Source: Rattus norvegicus (lineage: Eukaryota; Chordata; Mammalia; Rodentia; Muridae). From it: a stretch of DNA of 64,000 nt. The stretch covers positions 21,757,001 through 21,821,000 of the forward strand of contig NC_086038.1 of the NCBI RefSeq assembly GCF_036323735.1, read 5' to 3'. Positions 52,833 to 64,000 of this stretch are shown here, piece by piece. The translations under genes and the position numbers were made by a program. Within the stretch, counting starts at the first letter, position 1; each line of letters begins with the position of its first letter. A model generated the notes under the pieces. That model was not told the DNA's origin and searched no databases. It saw only the letters and a list, made by a program, of their open reading frames with translations.

Positions 52833-54039
52833 AACACCACTGCTTGGGGAAGAGATCTGCTCTCTCAAAATCACAACCAGAAGCTCCCCTGTACTCCTCA
52901 CTGGCTAGTCAGCCTCCTGATGACTCATCCTGGCCAAGCAACCCAAGTGGCTGTGACAGAAAGGAGCAGGAGTGGAGGTGGTGGTTGGAGTCCCTCCTCC
53001 CCGCCCGAGTTCTCTTCCCTACGCTCGAATCCATATACCTAGCCAGGCCAGAGATCTCCATGGGGAGCCTCCAGCATGCAGCCGCCCCCCCCCCCATGCG
53101 TGCTGCACACAAAGACATGTACACAAAGACATGTGCATGTGCATTGCACACAGACACGGAATTAAATGTGGCCAAACATTTGATGTTGCCAGACATAAGC
53201 ATCTTCAGTGTTTCTTAGAGTTGGTTGATGTTTTGATTTTATAATTGACACTGAGAATTCCATCTTGTATGAACATAGTGTGGCAGTGCATTATGACAAG
53301 AACAACTTTTGTTGGACTCCCAGACACAGACTCATTAATAATACGCCTTGAGGTTACTTACAAGTCAAGTTGCTATTCTACCCTGTTTTCAGCAGGTTTG
53401 CTTAGCCTGCCTTTAGGGAAACAATGTAACAATCAACTTTTGCCATGGACTCCCCAAGTCCTCAGGCTTTACAACCTAAGCTAGTGCATAGCTACAGTCT
53501 TAAGTTATGTCCTCCTCCCTGTCCCCGACCCAGGACAGCGCAAGTATATGTACCATTTGCTGAACGCAGCAAATACAGAGATTAAAAAACAGCTTTCTGA
53601 AATGAATATCCACTTACGGATATCGACTGAACGACAATGATGTTTGCCATACTCTTTGTTGTCTGGGTCAGTTGGGATCAGTTGGAGCCAGGAACTTGAT
53701 ACTTTGGTAAAATTCTGTTCAAGATCTCCTGTTCCTTCCTTGTATGATGCCTTCTGTGAAGTTCAATAAATACAGAGAAAAGCCCTTTCTTAGGGACAGA
53801 CACACAGACAGGAGACAAACACAGGAACAGTTTCACAAGACAGCCTCAAGGCAGGCACAGTTGAGACTCATACAACATACAGAGGATGGGGGTGGGGTGG
53901 GGTGGGGGTTGGGAGAGGACAGGAAGCGTGAAGTAGAGAATTCTACTGGGTCTTGGTTGAATGAATTGTTTTTATTTCATGTGACACTGGTACAGTATTG
54001 GTGACTCAGTCACTAATGTGTTTAATCCACACACATAGT
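52833..54039. other. Unassigned sequence
   Basis: 1.2 kb with no gene or repeat that I can name. A run of 13 C residues lies near 53084-53096 and a G-rich 'ggggtggggtggggtggggg' at 53888-53908. The 53150-53640 part has LTR-like composition but no definable ends. Confidence 0.4.
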
Positions 54040-54422
54040 TCAAAATGACAGAAGCATCTTGGCCCATGGGAAGCCGCATTCTTAGGGTGTGTGGCTTTGT
54101 TGGAATGGGTGTGACCTTTTTGGAGGAAGTGTATCACAGTTTAGGTGGACTTTGAGGACTCCTAGTGCTCAAGTTCCACCCAGTGGAGAAGAGACGCTCC
54201 TCCTGGCTACCTGCAGAAGACCAGCTCCTGCTGGTGGCTTTGGATCAAGATGTAGAACTCTAGGTTCCTTCAGCAAGAACCATGTCTGCTTGTGTGCCAC
54301 CATACTACCCAAAATGGTGATGATGGACTGAACCTCTGAAACTGTAAGCCAGCCCCCATTAAATGTTGTTCTTTATAAGAGTAGCCTTAGTCATGGTGTC
54401 TCTTTACAGTAATGAAACCCTA
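54040..54422 (+). mobile_element. MaLR LTR (ORR1-like)
   Basis: Third plus-strand copy of the family at 822-1154: 'gtgtgacctttttggaggaagtgt', 'ggatcaagatgtagaactctagg', 'gatgatggactgaacctctgaaactgtaagccagccccc' and 'tcatggtgtctctttacagtaatg'. The 5' end is diverged. Confidence 0.72.
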
Positions 54423-54646
54423 TTTTCATTGGGAAGACACATGTTTAGGGCCATTTTGTAAATTCTGTCCTAATCCTAAGCCAAAATTAATTTAATGATT
54501 TAAAAACCTGAAACTTGTCAGTAACTCAAATAGCAATTTTTGAACTTAAATATCTCAACACAGTGTAAATCCAAGGATCGACACATGGAGGAATGATACT
54601 AGGAAAATGTTAAAAGTCTTTGTTTTCTGTAAACTACTGTAATTTC

Positions 54647-54658
54647 TTTTTCTTTTTC

Positions 54659-54699
<41 letters not shown>

Positions 54700-54738
54700 T
54701 TTCTTTCTTTTCTTTTTCTTTCTTTTTTTTTTTTTTTT
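54647..54738 (+). repeat. (CTTT)n microsatellite and T-run
   Basis: About fifteen ctttc/tttc units merging with a T-run that forms the tail of the following B1 (minus strand). It probably arose from the B1 A-tail. Confidence 0.93.
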
Positions 54739-54876
54739 GAGACAGGGTTTCTCTGTGTAGCCCCGACTGTCCTGGAACTCACTCTGCAGACCAGGCTGGC
54801 CTTGAACTCAGAGATCTTCTTGCCTCTGCCTTCCGAGTGCTGGGATTCAAGGTGTGCACCACCACTTCCCGACATT
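54739..54876 (-). mobile_element. B1 SINE, near-consensus
   Basis: Reversed B1: 'gagacagggtttctctgtgtagccc', 'gactgtcctggaactcactctgcagaccaggctggccttgaactcagagatc' and 'tgctgggattcaaggtgtgcaccacca'. Confidence 0.95.
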
Positions 54877-55140
54877 AGGTTTTTGATATTTTATTTTTAC
54901 TTCTAGAATAGGCTCACAAAGCAGTAGGCTTCCAGGTGAGTTTTTGATAGTTTTGATCAGTTCTCTCCTCGCACCACTCCCTCACCTCTCTGTTCCCTCC
55001 TCCCCACTGCACACGTTGGCCTGGTATATTTCCCCTTCCACTTTTCTCCTCTCCTCTCTTTCCCAACCCACTCTCATGAGCCCCTTTTGAGTTTCCTGGC
55101 CTTTACCTGTATTTACTTCCGCTAACACATTTTTAAGAGT
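54877..55140. other. Unassigned sequence
   Basis: Pyrimidine-rich around 54960-55070. No gene or repeat was recognised. Confidence 0.4.
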
Positions 55141-55620
55141 TAGAGGCTAGAATCTGCACGTGAACGTGTAGCCTTTGTCTTTCTTAACCCAGCTTGCTTT
55201 GCTTAATGTAATAGGTTCTAATTCCATCCATTTTTTTCCTAAAAAATTTCATAATTTCATTTTTCTTCATGGCTGGATAAAATTCCATTACATATAAGTA
55301 TGCCATAACTTTACTATCAACTTAACTATGGATGGACATCTAGCAGCCTACTAAACTTCCTGCTGTATGATCAGCAATACGCATAGATATGCAGTACTCT
55401 CTGATAGGGCATAGACTCCTTGGTGCATATGCCCAGGAGTGGAGCAGCCTGGTAACATGGTATTAGTTTGTAGTGAAGCTTTCACACTGACTTCCACAGT
55501 GGCTTACCTGATGCATACTCCCACCCTCAGAGGAGAAAGTGTCCCTCTTTCCCCACATCCTCGCCAGCCATTGTCACTTAGTGTGACAAGTGGCACTCCG
55601 CCTGGCTGTCCACTGACTGT
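55141..55620 (-). mobile_element. Old L1 fragment (ORF2 C-terminal region)
   Basis: 'attccatccatttttttcctaaaa', 'tggctggataaaattccattac', 'tgcatatgcccaggagtggagcagcctgg' and 'ccctctttccccacatcctcgccagcc' parallel the L1 ORF2 3' end of L1-A and L1-E with much higher divergence. Confidence 0.75.
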
Positions 55621-56159
55621 ATTATCCAGGCAAGAACTTGTCTGCAGAGAGAAAAGGGTAACCTGCGGATGACAGCATGTTGGAGTCATTGTCAAAAAGA
55701 GAAAAAATGGTATCGGACTCATATTGGATCAAAGGTTCAGTTAAGCCTTGGTCTGAGATCGTTTTCCCATGTGGTAATGGGAGTTTTAATATCTTCGGCC
55801 TATTGTTACATGTGACTAGTGGACCTCTATCCAAGGGAGGTCTTTGAGGGTCCCCAAGATAGAGCTAATAAAAACTGGCCTTGGAGCAGACTGACGGTGG
55901 GGAGGGGAGAGGCAGTTTGTTCAGGGCCAATAAACTGCTGGTGGGCTCCTGGCACAGGCTGAATATGAGACACGAGGGGCTAATGTACCTCTTCTGTCTT
56001 GCCTCTTAGCCTACCAGTGCTTTCCAGATAGCCAAGGGAAGCTTTAAGAGTCTCTGTACAAGGGTGGTTGCCACAGAGGCTGTTATCTTTAAAAAACAAC
56101 AGTTTTACTGAGATGTAACTCACACAGAGCACAATACACTCATTTAATGGGTACAAGTC
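55621..56159. other. Unassigned sequence
   Basis: About 540 bp. It may hold more of the same old L1 near its start, but I cannot follow it. Confidence 0.35.
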
Positions 56160-56321
56160 GGGACTGGAGCCACGGCTCAGCTGTGCAGAGCTTTTGTTGC
56201 TCTTGCAGAGGACCCAGGTTCAGTTCCCAGAAGACACACAAGGCGATTTACAACCATCTGTAACTTTAATTTCAGGACATCGACCTTTTTCAGACATCCG
56301 AGAGTACCAGGTGAGCATATG

Positions 56322-56322
<1 letters not shown>
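56160..56322 (+). mobile_element. B3 SINE
   Basis: 'gactggagccacggctcagctgtgcagagc', 'gctcttgcagaggacccaggttcagttcccag' and 'caaccatctgtaactttaatttcagg' follow the B3 order. A (CA)n tract follows in place of the A-tail. Confidence 0.8.

Positions 56323-56375
<53 letters not shown>
56323..56375 (+). repeat. (CA)n microsatellite
   Basis: About 26 perfect CA units. Confidence 0.96.
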
Positions 56376-56377
<2 letters not shown>

Positions 56378-57045
56378 CCCTGAGATGCACAAGGCTCTGA
56401 ACTCTATCCCCAGTACTGCAAAAACAAAACCAAAAGTAGGCAAGCATTCTGGCGTTCTTTAGTTTATCTACAAAGTCGTATATCCATCGGCGCAGTAAGT
56501 TTTCAGATATTTTCATTTCTCTCTCTAGACACCCACCCCCTCTCCCACTTAGATGCAAGCCTAGGAAACTACTTTCTTTTCTGTCCCTAATAAATTTACC
56601 TATTCTAGATTGCACATAACAGATGACAGGCATGATATGGTGGCCTTTGTTGCTCAGTGCGTGCTTGTGTGTATGCACGTGATGTTGTGAGCTTTCATGT
56701 TCGCGTGTGTATCCATGAATACGAAAGCCACAGGTGGATGTCAGGTGTCTCTATGACTCTCCACCTTATTGTTGTCTTAATATTTAATTTATTAACTTGT
56801 ATCTGTGTGTACATGTTAGCTTTGCATTTGTCTGGTGTGTGTGTGTGTCTGGTGTTTGTGTGTGTGTATGGTATCTTGTATACGTGTGAATATGTTATGT
56901 GCACATGTGATCAGAGGATTGCTAGTTTTTAGAATCACCTCCCTCCTCTGATGAGGCAGGCTCTCTTGTTTCTGCTACTCTGCATACACCAGCATAACAG
57001 CCTACCCCGCACCCTCAAGCTTTTGGGCGATTCTCCCATTTCTTT
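56376..57045. other. Unassigned, TG-rich in part
   Basis: No gene was recognised. 56800-56900 is TG-rich and may be the tail of a lost SINE. Confidence 0.4.
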
Positions 57046-57056
57046 TCTTTCTTTCT

Positions 57057-57240
57057 TTTTAAAAAATACTTACTTACTTACTTCATGTATGTGGGTACAC
57101 CGTCACTGTCTTCAGAGACACCAGAAGAGGGCATCAGATCTCATTACACATGGTTGTGAGCCACCATGTGGTTGCTGGGAATTGAACTCAGGACCTCTGA
57201 AAGAGCAGTCAGTGCTCTTAACCGCTGAGCTGTCTTTCTC
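57057..57240 (-). mobile_element. B2 SINE
   Basis: Reversed B2: 'cttcagagacaccagaagagggcatcagatc', 'ggttgtgagccaccatgtggttgctgggaattgaactcagg' and 'gtgctcttaaccgctgagctgtc'. Confidence 0.93.
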
Positions 57241-57329
57241 CCATGTCTATCTCTTATCTCTTCATATGGGTGTTGGGATTGGATTATAGATGACAGTCAC
57301 TGCATTAAACTAACTTTCTTTCTTTTAAT

Positions 57330-57905
57330 TAATTAATTCATTTATTCATTTTACAACTCCATATCAGCTTCTCCGGTACCCCCTCACACAAGTCCTTCCC
57401 CATTCTACCTTCCTCTTTTTTGAGATGGGGAAGCCGCCCTCTGGGTATCACCCCTCCCCCAGCACCCTCTTTCCCTGGCACGCACACAGGGATATCAGGT
57501 CACTGTGGACTAGGTGCATCCTCTCCCACTAAGACCAGACAAGACTGTCCATTTAAGGACTCGGGATCCACAGGCAGGTAGGCATCAGATCCAGGGACAG
57601 TCACTGCTCTAGTTGCTGGCCAAACCGCATGAAGATCAAGTTGCCCATCTGCCACATATGTGCAGGGGGCCTAAGTCCAGCCCATGTTCGCTCTTTAGTT
57701 GGTGATTCAGCCTCTGGGAGATCCCAAGGGTTCAAGTTAGCCGACTCTGTTGGTCTTCTTGTGGAGTCCGTATCCTCTTCGTATCCCTCCCATCCTCCTC
57801 CCAACTCTTCTGTAAGGGTCCTGAGCGAGCGCCATCTACTGTTTGGGTGCGAATCTCTGCATCTCTTTCCATTGGTGCAGTCAAGTTTCTTAGGCAAATT
57901 CTGGG
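57330..57905 (-). mobile_element. Lx-type L1 3' UTR fragment
   Basis: Reversed L1 3' UTR: 'cctaagtccagcccatgttcgctctttagttggtg', 'ttcaagttagccgactctgttggtcttcttgtggagtcc' and 'gggtgcgaatctctgcatctctttcc'. Only the 3' end is present. Confidence 0.72.
57828..57842 (-). promoter_or_regulatory. CTCF-like core motif (14 of 15) in an Lx 3' UTR
   Basis: On the minus strand acagtagatggcgct matches CCASYAGRKGGCRSY except at position 1. It is inside L1-derived sequence. Confidence 0.35.
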
Positions 57906-57954
57906 AATTGAACTTGGGTCAGGATTGTGTTGTGAATGCTCATTAGCATTTTTT

Positions 57955-58380
57955 TCTTTTCTTTTAAAGACAGTCTCTCATTGAAATTGGGGCCCACTGA
58001 TTTGGCCAGACTGGGCAGCCGGCAAGGCCCTGGGGTCCTTCTGCTTCCACCATCCCAGCACTGGAATTAAAAGAGCATGCTGCTTGGGCTGGAGAGATGG
58101 CTCAGCGGTTAAGAGCACCGACTGCTCTTCCAGAGGTCCTGAGTTCAATTCCCAGCAACCACATGGTGGCTCACAACCATCTGTAAGGAGATCCGATGCC
58201 CTATTCTGGTGTGTCTGAAGACAGCAACAGTGTACTTATATATAATAAATGAATAAATATTAAAAAAAAAAAGAGCACGCTGCCATGCCTGGCTTTTTAT
58301 GTGGCTGTCAGTGATCTAAACTGAGGTCCTCATGCTTACGAGGCAAGCACTTTTGCTGAGTGAGCCTTCCTCCTAGCATC
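57955..58380 (-). mobile_element. B4 SINE, split by a B2
   Basis: Reversed B1-like half ('gccagactgggcagccggcaaggcc...cttccaccatcccagcactgg') and ID-like half ('atgcctggctttttatgtgg...ctgaggtcctcatgcttacgaggcaagcac') separated by the B2 at 58084-58269. Confidence 0.8.
58084..58269 (+). mobile_element. B2 SINE inserted in the B4
   Basis: A near-consensus plus-strand B2 with an A-rich tail and a 15-bp direct repeat, aaaagagca[t/c]gctgc (58069-58083, 58270-58284), with one mismatch. Confidence 0.95.
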
Positions 58381-59594
58381 CTGACTGTTCTTTTTTTTTT
58401 TTTTAACAGTATATTATTATCGAATCACACACCGCAGCAAGTATCAATGCTGCCATTAAATGGTACATCCGCCCTGTGTGTACAACCGCCTGTTGAAGCA
58501 CATATGTGCTTTTCAATTTAGGGCGAGTATAAATAATGTCACAAAAAACATTCGCGGGTGGGCCATTCTCATTTTAGCATTAATCCATTTATCAACTCAA
58601 AAGTCACCTGCCCTGGGAATTGCATCTATATGATTGGCTGTCCTTTCTTCCTGTCCCCACGTGGTTACCTTCTCCCTCTCACAGTATGGACGGTGTCCCT
58701 AACTAGTGCTTTTTCTCCAGGCTGATGGTTATTCTGTTACTTCTCCATCACTCCTGTGTGAGGACTGTGTTTTACTTACTGTTTTTCTCTCCCCAGCAAC
58801 AATCTGTATTGAGTTTACACTGAATATTCAGGTATGGTCTGAAGAACCAGATAGTTTGGATACCTTACTCTCTATGGAATTTCAGATTCTTAGTTTAGCC
58901 TAAAGTTTTCTTTTGCATCTTTTTCTCTTGTCCCCCACTTATCTGTTACTTTCCATATCTTTTATGGTCCCTGGGCTAAACTCAAAAATTCTGTGGCTAA
59001 AATTCTGTCTGCCCTGCATGGTGAACCAGAGGCAACAAGGGAATTCAGAAAATCAGATTAAAAGAAAAGAAAACAAAACAAAACAATGGCCCCCAAACTA
59101 AGTAATCTTGAAGATTTGAAACTTTTTGCTGTCACTTTTAAGATTTGATTACTTTTTAAAAATTAGTTTTTAAAATTAATTGATCGATTGATTTGAAAAT
59201 TTTAACTTTTTAATAGTTTGAACTCTAAAGGAGTGGGGACACTCTCTGGGGTCCCCTGTGTGGTGTTAATTCAGGGAAGTATCAGGGCAAACGGGTATCA
59301 ACTCGTCCATAAACGTGTGGAGCTGTTGGCAGATTTGAATGGGAAATGTCCTCCACGGGCACTGTGAGTTTGAACACTTGGTTTTGTACTAATGGTGCTC
59401 GTTGAGGGGGTTGTGGAGTCTTTGGGTCTGTGGCTAGCTAGCTGAGGTAGGCTGCTGGGGATGGGTCTTGGAGGTGATGATCTACCTCTGGCTCCAGTTT
59501 GAGCTATCTGCTTCTTTCCTGCTCCACTGACATTTGAGAGCATGATCCCAGCGATGTGAATATTTGCTACGCCCTTTTCTTTTTCTTTTTTCCC
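58381..59594. other. Unassigned sequence
   Basis: 1.2 kb, AT-rich around 59100-59230, without a recognised gene. The start (58400-58620) may be an ancient L1 remnant and holds a 16-bp palindrome at 58496-58511. Confidence 0.4.
58496..58511. repeat. 16-bp perfect palindrome
   Basis: aagcacatatgtgctt is its own reverse complement. Confidence 0.95.
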
Positions 59595-59830
59595 CCTCCT
59601 TCTTTATTAACTTGGGTATTTCTTATTTACATTTCAATTGTTATTCCCTTTCCTGGTTTCCGGGCCAACATTCCCCTAACCCCTCCCCCTCCCCTTCTCT
59701 ATGGGTGTTCCCCTCCCCATCCTACCCCCATTACCCCCTCCCCCAACAATCATGTTCACTGGGGGTTCAGTCTTGGCAGGACCAAGGGCTTCCCCTTCCA
59801 CTCATGCTCTTACTAGGCTATTCATGCAGG
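59595..59830 (-). mobile_element. Young rat L1, severely 5'-truncated (3' UTR only)
   Basis: Matches the L1-B/L1-C 3' end: 'ctttattaacttgggtatttcttatttacatttc', 'ctttcctggtttccgggccaac' and 'cactgggggttcagtcttggcagg'. It ends at 'ctattcat'. About 235 bp remain and no coding part. Confidence 0.92.
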
Positions 59831-61416
59831 CTACCTATGCAGTTGGGAAAACTGTGAGCTAGAATAAGCCTTTTTCCATGCAGCTATTCCAGTCGGGTGC
59901 TTGGTCACAGTGATGCAGAAGTAAACAAGGCAGGAGCTTCCTGAACCTGACAAAGGATGCTACTTTGTTTCTGAGTCTGCACCTGAGGCGTCTCTTGAAC
60001 ATCTGCTCAGCTGAAGTTGCCACTGTCTATCTGTATTTACTGGGAATTATCAGACTGTTTCCTTAGGGTCAGCGGGCCCTGTGTGCCTGCCATGACTTTT
60101 GAAGCTGACGCAGACCTTCTCTGCCAAGAGGGATGTCACATAGGCAGACTGGCTTCTGAGAGACCATGGCCAAAACTGCTGCTTGTCACTCATAAGTCAG
60201 CAGGTACCTTAGTGCTCTTGTTACAATCCTTACCCTATTAGGTCATTTACCCTCTGCTCTGAGATCCAAGATCCTTCATTTGTCAGGAGGTCCTTAGTCC
60301 TGGAATTGGTGGAATGTTGTTTGTATTATAGAGTCAAGCACTGTGCATGGAACCTCGGTGGGGCACCTCCTGGCATTCCTCTGGAGTCTGATGAAGAGGA
60401 AGGTACACAGGGATGGATGGGTTCTTCAGGTCCAGGAAACTCATCTGAGGGAAAGAGACTGGCAATCTGGATACTGTTTTGCTTAGAAAGAGCCAGTCCT
60501 GGAATTTACATTTTTTTGTTTGTTTTTGTTTTTGTTTTTGTTTTTTGTTTTTTTGTTTTTTGGTAAGCTTGTCTAAATGACCTTGCATGCCTTTCTAGTC
60601 TACGTTCATTTCTACATAGAAATGGTCTTCAGTTCTGAACTGAAAACGTGACTCTAGTGTATCTTTATTTTCTGACCTAAATCTCCTTAGGTGGCTGACA
60701 AAAACTTAATATATCTGCCTCGCCCCATCTTAATAATACACCTCAGGGCATCTGTCAGAAGCATTTTATTTCCTGCTCCCAGTGCTTTTAAAGAATTCTT
60801 TCATAGGACCCACACAGGACCCCCCGTGGCTGGCACCCTGCTTTTTGTGACTTGTTGCTTTATATTATCCTTGCCTTCTTGCTCTCCTGTCCATCTTCTG
60901 AGAGCTAAAAGATAGTCAAGTCAGTAGGGGAATCGCTACAAAATGGAACAAGTCAAATTACAAAAGTGGTAAGTCTGCAGTGTGGAGTGGAGCCCACCAC
61001 AGAGTAGTTAACAGACCAATGAGGAGGAATTCCAAGATCCAGGAGCCTCATCTTTTTGTTGTACAACAGCAGCAAGAGATACTCCAGGCCTGTAGGAATG
61101 CCAAATGTCCTTCAAGTCTCCAGTGTATTCACTTGAGTTAGTAAGCCAGCTTGAGAGGTTGCCATCATTTCTGACAGAGCTCCACTGCCTCTCTATGTGG
61201 CAGGCTCTGTGTCTTTCCTGTCTATACAGCTCTCACCCACTGAAACCCAATGAAGCACTGACTTTGACAATGGGCATTACCCTCGGAATAAGCCAGCTTC
61301 ACTTCTGAACTGTGAACTTAGAAGTGAATTCATCCAATCTCCACTTTCCCATAAAAAGAATTTTAGTGAGCTTATGTGCCATATGACAAGAAAATACAAA
61401 TTTGGAAATGGGTGGG
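59831..61416. other. Low-repeat segment, no gene seen
   Basis: 1.6 kb without a recognised SINE or LINE. A (tttttg)n tract lies at 60510-60562. No exon could be supported on either strand. Confidence 0.45.
60510..60562 (+). repeat. (TTTTTG)n low-complexity tract
   Basis: Imperfect tttttg/tttg units over about 50 bp. Confidence 0.92.
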
Positions 61417-61803
61417 TGTGATGGTTTGAATATGCTTGGCCCAGGGAGTGGCACTGTTTGGAGGTGTGGTCTCGTTGGAGTGGGTGTGACCATGTTGTGG
61501 TGGGTGTGGCCTTGAAGGGGTGTGACCTCATTGGTGGAGGTGTATCATTGTGGGCATCGTTGGACTTTAAGACCCTCATCCTAGCTGCCTGGAAGCCAGG
61601 ATTCTGCTAGCAGCCTTCAGATCAAGATGTAGAACTCTCAGTTCCTCCTGCACCATGCCTGCCTGGATGCTGCCATGTTCCCTCCTACCTTGATGATCAT
61701 GGACTGAACCTCTGCACCTGTAAGCCATCCCTAATTAAACGTTGTCCCTTATAAGAATTGCTTTGGTCATAGTGTCTGTTCACAGCAGTAAAACCCTAAG
61801 ACA
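61417..61803 (+). mobile_element. Solo LTR, MaLR (ORR1-like), best-preserved copy
   Basis: TGTGATGGTTTGAATATGC start and CCTAAGACA end. It contains 'gcccagggagtggcactg', several ggtgtggcc-type units (a small internal expansion at 61465-61550), 'cttcagatcaagatgtagaactctcag' and 'ggactgaacctctgcacctgtaagcc'. Confidence 0.8.
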
Positions 61804-62590
61804 GAAAGGAAATTACAGATGTGGTAGAGTCATGGAGTCCCCATGAGGCCCACACGGTACTGGTGAACCACAGCTTTGGCTTGGAGCCTGAATAGGTGGA
61901 CTGGATGCTCCACACCTCATTGTCCATATTCTGAGATTAGACAAGCATCTCAGAGGCAGCACCACAAGAGAACCCTAAGAGCAGCTTTCTCCTGCACTGG
62001 CTTCTCCCTGACTTTTTTAAGTTGAGTGGAGTGGATGAACTGTGTAGTTTCCAATCAACTTCTCATAAATTTTTCTCTCAGCTATGATTGGGGGTAGATG
62101 CAGTTTATTTTAAAAGAACACACCCACTTAACTATCAAGCTAAATCTCCCTTTAGATTTCTGTTTCTTATGCTTTTGGGGTGACTTAGCTAATCACTTAG
62201 AGTGTGTATGCAGATGTGTGTGTATGTGTGAATGTGGGCACACACATTCCGTGGTACCTATGGGAAGGTGCTGGATACACCAGGCTAGCTGGCCTTTGAG
62301 TTTCTGTGGACTCTCTTCATCTTCCACCTCACTGAAGGAACCTTGGGATTACAGAGGTATACTGCAGTGTTTATGTGGGTTCAAATCCCACATAATCAAA
62401 TCCAGGTGTGATTGGACAATTTGAAAATTGCCTGGCAAATATGCGCCCCCCTCTCAATAAAGCTGTAAGCTGCTTTTGACCCTATAATCTGTGAGTATGT
62501 CTGTAAGATTTATAGTTATAGCTCTTCTATTTTCTGTTCTCAGATCTGATGGGTCATCAAAATCTATTGCTTACCTTTCCTCTTCCTATT
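61804..62590. other. Unassigned sequence
   Basis: About 790 bp without a recognised gene. A TG-rich stretch near 62205-62240 may derive from a SINE tail. Confidence 0.4.
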
Positions 62591-62605
62591 TCCCTTTTGT
62601 TGTTT

Positions 62606-62662
62606 TTGCCTGCCTTCCTTCCTTCCTTCCTTCCTTCCTTCCTCCCTCTCTCCCTCCCTTTT
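62606..62662 (+). repeat. (CCTT)n/(CCCT)n microsatellite
   Basis: About eight cctt units followed by ccctctctccctccc. It adjoins the B1 that follows on the minus strand, as at 54647. Confidence 0.93.
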
Positions 62663-62691
62663 TTTCTTTTGCTTCTTTAGTTCTTTCTCTG

Positions 62692-62832
62692 GCTTGTTGA
62701 GACAGGGTTTCTCTGTAGCACTGGCTGTCCTGAAACTTGCTCTATAGACAAGGCTAGTCTCAAACTCAGAGATCTGACTTCCTCTGTCTGCTGAGTGTGG
62801 AATTCAAGGTGTGCACTACCACTGCCTGGCAA
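62692..62832 (-). mobile_element. B1 SINE
   Basis: Reversed B1: 'ttgagacagggtttctctgtagc', 'ctggctgtcctgaaacttgctctatagacaaggctagtctcaaactcag' and 'aattcaaggtgtgcactaccactgcctggc'. Confidence 0.92.
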
Positions 62833-64000
62833 CCATATTTCTTACATATCAGGACTGGGATAACAATATGGAGTCAGTCTATAAAACAGTATTTGGGAAA
62901 ACTGATAGATGCAGTGTTCAATCACAGGTAACGTAGCTTTCATGCAGAAGCCTATCCCCCAAACTCACTCCCAGTGTCAGCTTCTGCATTGGGAGTGTTG
63001 TGGTTTCCATCTGAAGTGGGGAGAAGTGGGTCAACGATGTAGCCCCCCTCATTTCCAGATGGTGATGCTGCCTGGGGAGGTGGTGCAGTCTGGCTGACAG
63101 AGGAGGGCCTTTGTTGGTGAGTCTTTGAGAGTTATAACCTTGCCCTTCTTCTGGTCTTATCCTCTTTGTTCCCTGATCTTCAGTGCATGTTCTTACAACC
63201 AGAGATTGGCCTGCTTCTACTACCCAGCCCTTCTCTGCCATGATGGAATGATCATCCCTCGGACTATGAACCAGAATATAGTCTTCCCTCAAGTTTCTTG
63301 TCACTTATTTGCCAAAGGAAACAAATGTAGGCTTTGGGATCTTCCTTCCAAGAGAAGACTTGGGTGATAGTGGGATAGGTGGATGGCAGTTTCAGGGAGC
63401 AGGGCTTTGTAGGTCACTTCCGTATTTTGAGAGTAGACACAGCTGATCTGTTTGGTACACATCCATGGGATTCCAAAGATGACGCAGTGGCAGGTCCTAC
63501 CCTACTCTGGGGTTCTTGGTTTTCAAAATGTTTCTCAAACATCTCTCTTCTTTCATCATGACCACACCCTATACTCCTGAGATCTCTGGCTTTATTGATA
63601 GTCATTCCACTTAAACTGTTCTTCTGCATTTTACTTCCTTTGTAAGAATTTTCCTTCTTTTCATTGTTTCGAGTATGGGCTACCTGAGAACGCACTCTGC
63701 TTAATACCCAGGGTCCTTAATAGCAGGCAATTGTTTTCTACCCCAAGATGGTCTAGGATTTTTGTGGCTTAGAGGGAAAAAAAAGATTTATCTGTCTATT
63801 TGCGCGTGTGTCTGTGTGAATGTGTGTGCATGTGCCTTGTGCAGTCCTTGGCAGACAGAAGGTGCTCGTAGTTAACTGACTAGGATTCCTTAGTTACATA
63901 CTTCACATGAACCCCACTGGCCTATTTGATTTCAGACGGCACAGGACTTTTTTTTTTCCCCTTTAGATTTATTTTATGGATAAATACAATATAGCTATTT
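62833..64000. other. Unassigned sequence to the window end
   Basis: 1.17 kb without a recognised gene or repeat. A short TG-rich tract lies at 63800-63835. The open frames on both strands are short and have no family features. Confidence 0.45.

Noticed and set aside
52844..53218. A 124-codon plus-strand frame
   Set aside because: It starts at the end of an LTR-like segment and runs through a C-homopolymer and TG-rich text, with no family features.

Overview
This is a stretch of rodent nuclear DNA, almost certainly rat (Rattus, probably R. norvegicus). Three things point there: several near-consensus ID SINEs, which are amplified mainly in rat; L1 elements with the young rat-type 3' end; and B1, B2, B3 and B4 SINEs together with MaLR LTRs. 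I found no host protein-coding exon, structural RNA gene or bacterial-style feature. The window reads as intergenic or deep intronic. The only recognisable coding sequence is decayed LINE-1 ORF1 and ORF2.

Layout. 1-1.35 kb: a plus-strand Lx-type L1 3' end carrying a MaLR LTR, followed by an ID element. 2.6-21.5 kb: a three-generation nest of minus-strand L1 elements. The oldest copy, L1-A (2640-8075 plus 21000-21450), is split by L1-B (8076-20999, flanked by a 17-bp target-site duplication). L1-B is itself split in its ORF2 by a full-length L1-C (10579-17144, 14-bp duplication). An ID element sits in the L1-B tail with its own 19-bp duplication. 21.5-31.3 kb: the sequence with the lowest repeat density, with MaLR and ERV-like LTRs, an 89-bp tandem duplication carrying transcription-factor-like motifs, CTCF-like sites, and a cluster of inverted repeats at 30.66-30.74 kb. 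31.3-35.7 kb: tetranucleotide repeats, an ERV-like region, a minisatellite, about 700 bp of TG-rich repeat, and pieces of an ancient L1. 35.7-42.7 kb: ID, MaLR and B4 elements, a solo gammaretrovirus-like LTR with a 4-bp duplication, and further SINEs. 42.7-49.2 kb: a fourth near-full-length old L1 (L1-E, 13-bp duplication), itself hit by a B2 and two ID elements. 49.2-64 kb: SINEs, microsatellites, Lx and ancient L1 fragments, MaLR and ERV-like LTRs, and about 10 kb in total with nothing I recognise.

The genes do not act together. L1 ORF1 (RNA-binding chaperone) and ORF2 (endonuclease and reverse transcriptase) would form one retrotransposition machine, but every copy here is broken. L1-C is the closest to intact: all catalytic motifs are readable, and it appears to be disrupted by only three single-base indels. 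The most informative signals are the datable nested insertions, a perfect CTCF core consensus at 29952-29966, the hairpin cluster at 30.7 kb, and the solo retroviral LTR at 36.65-37.33 kb.
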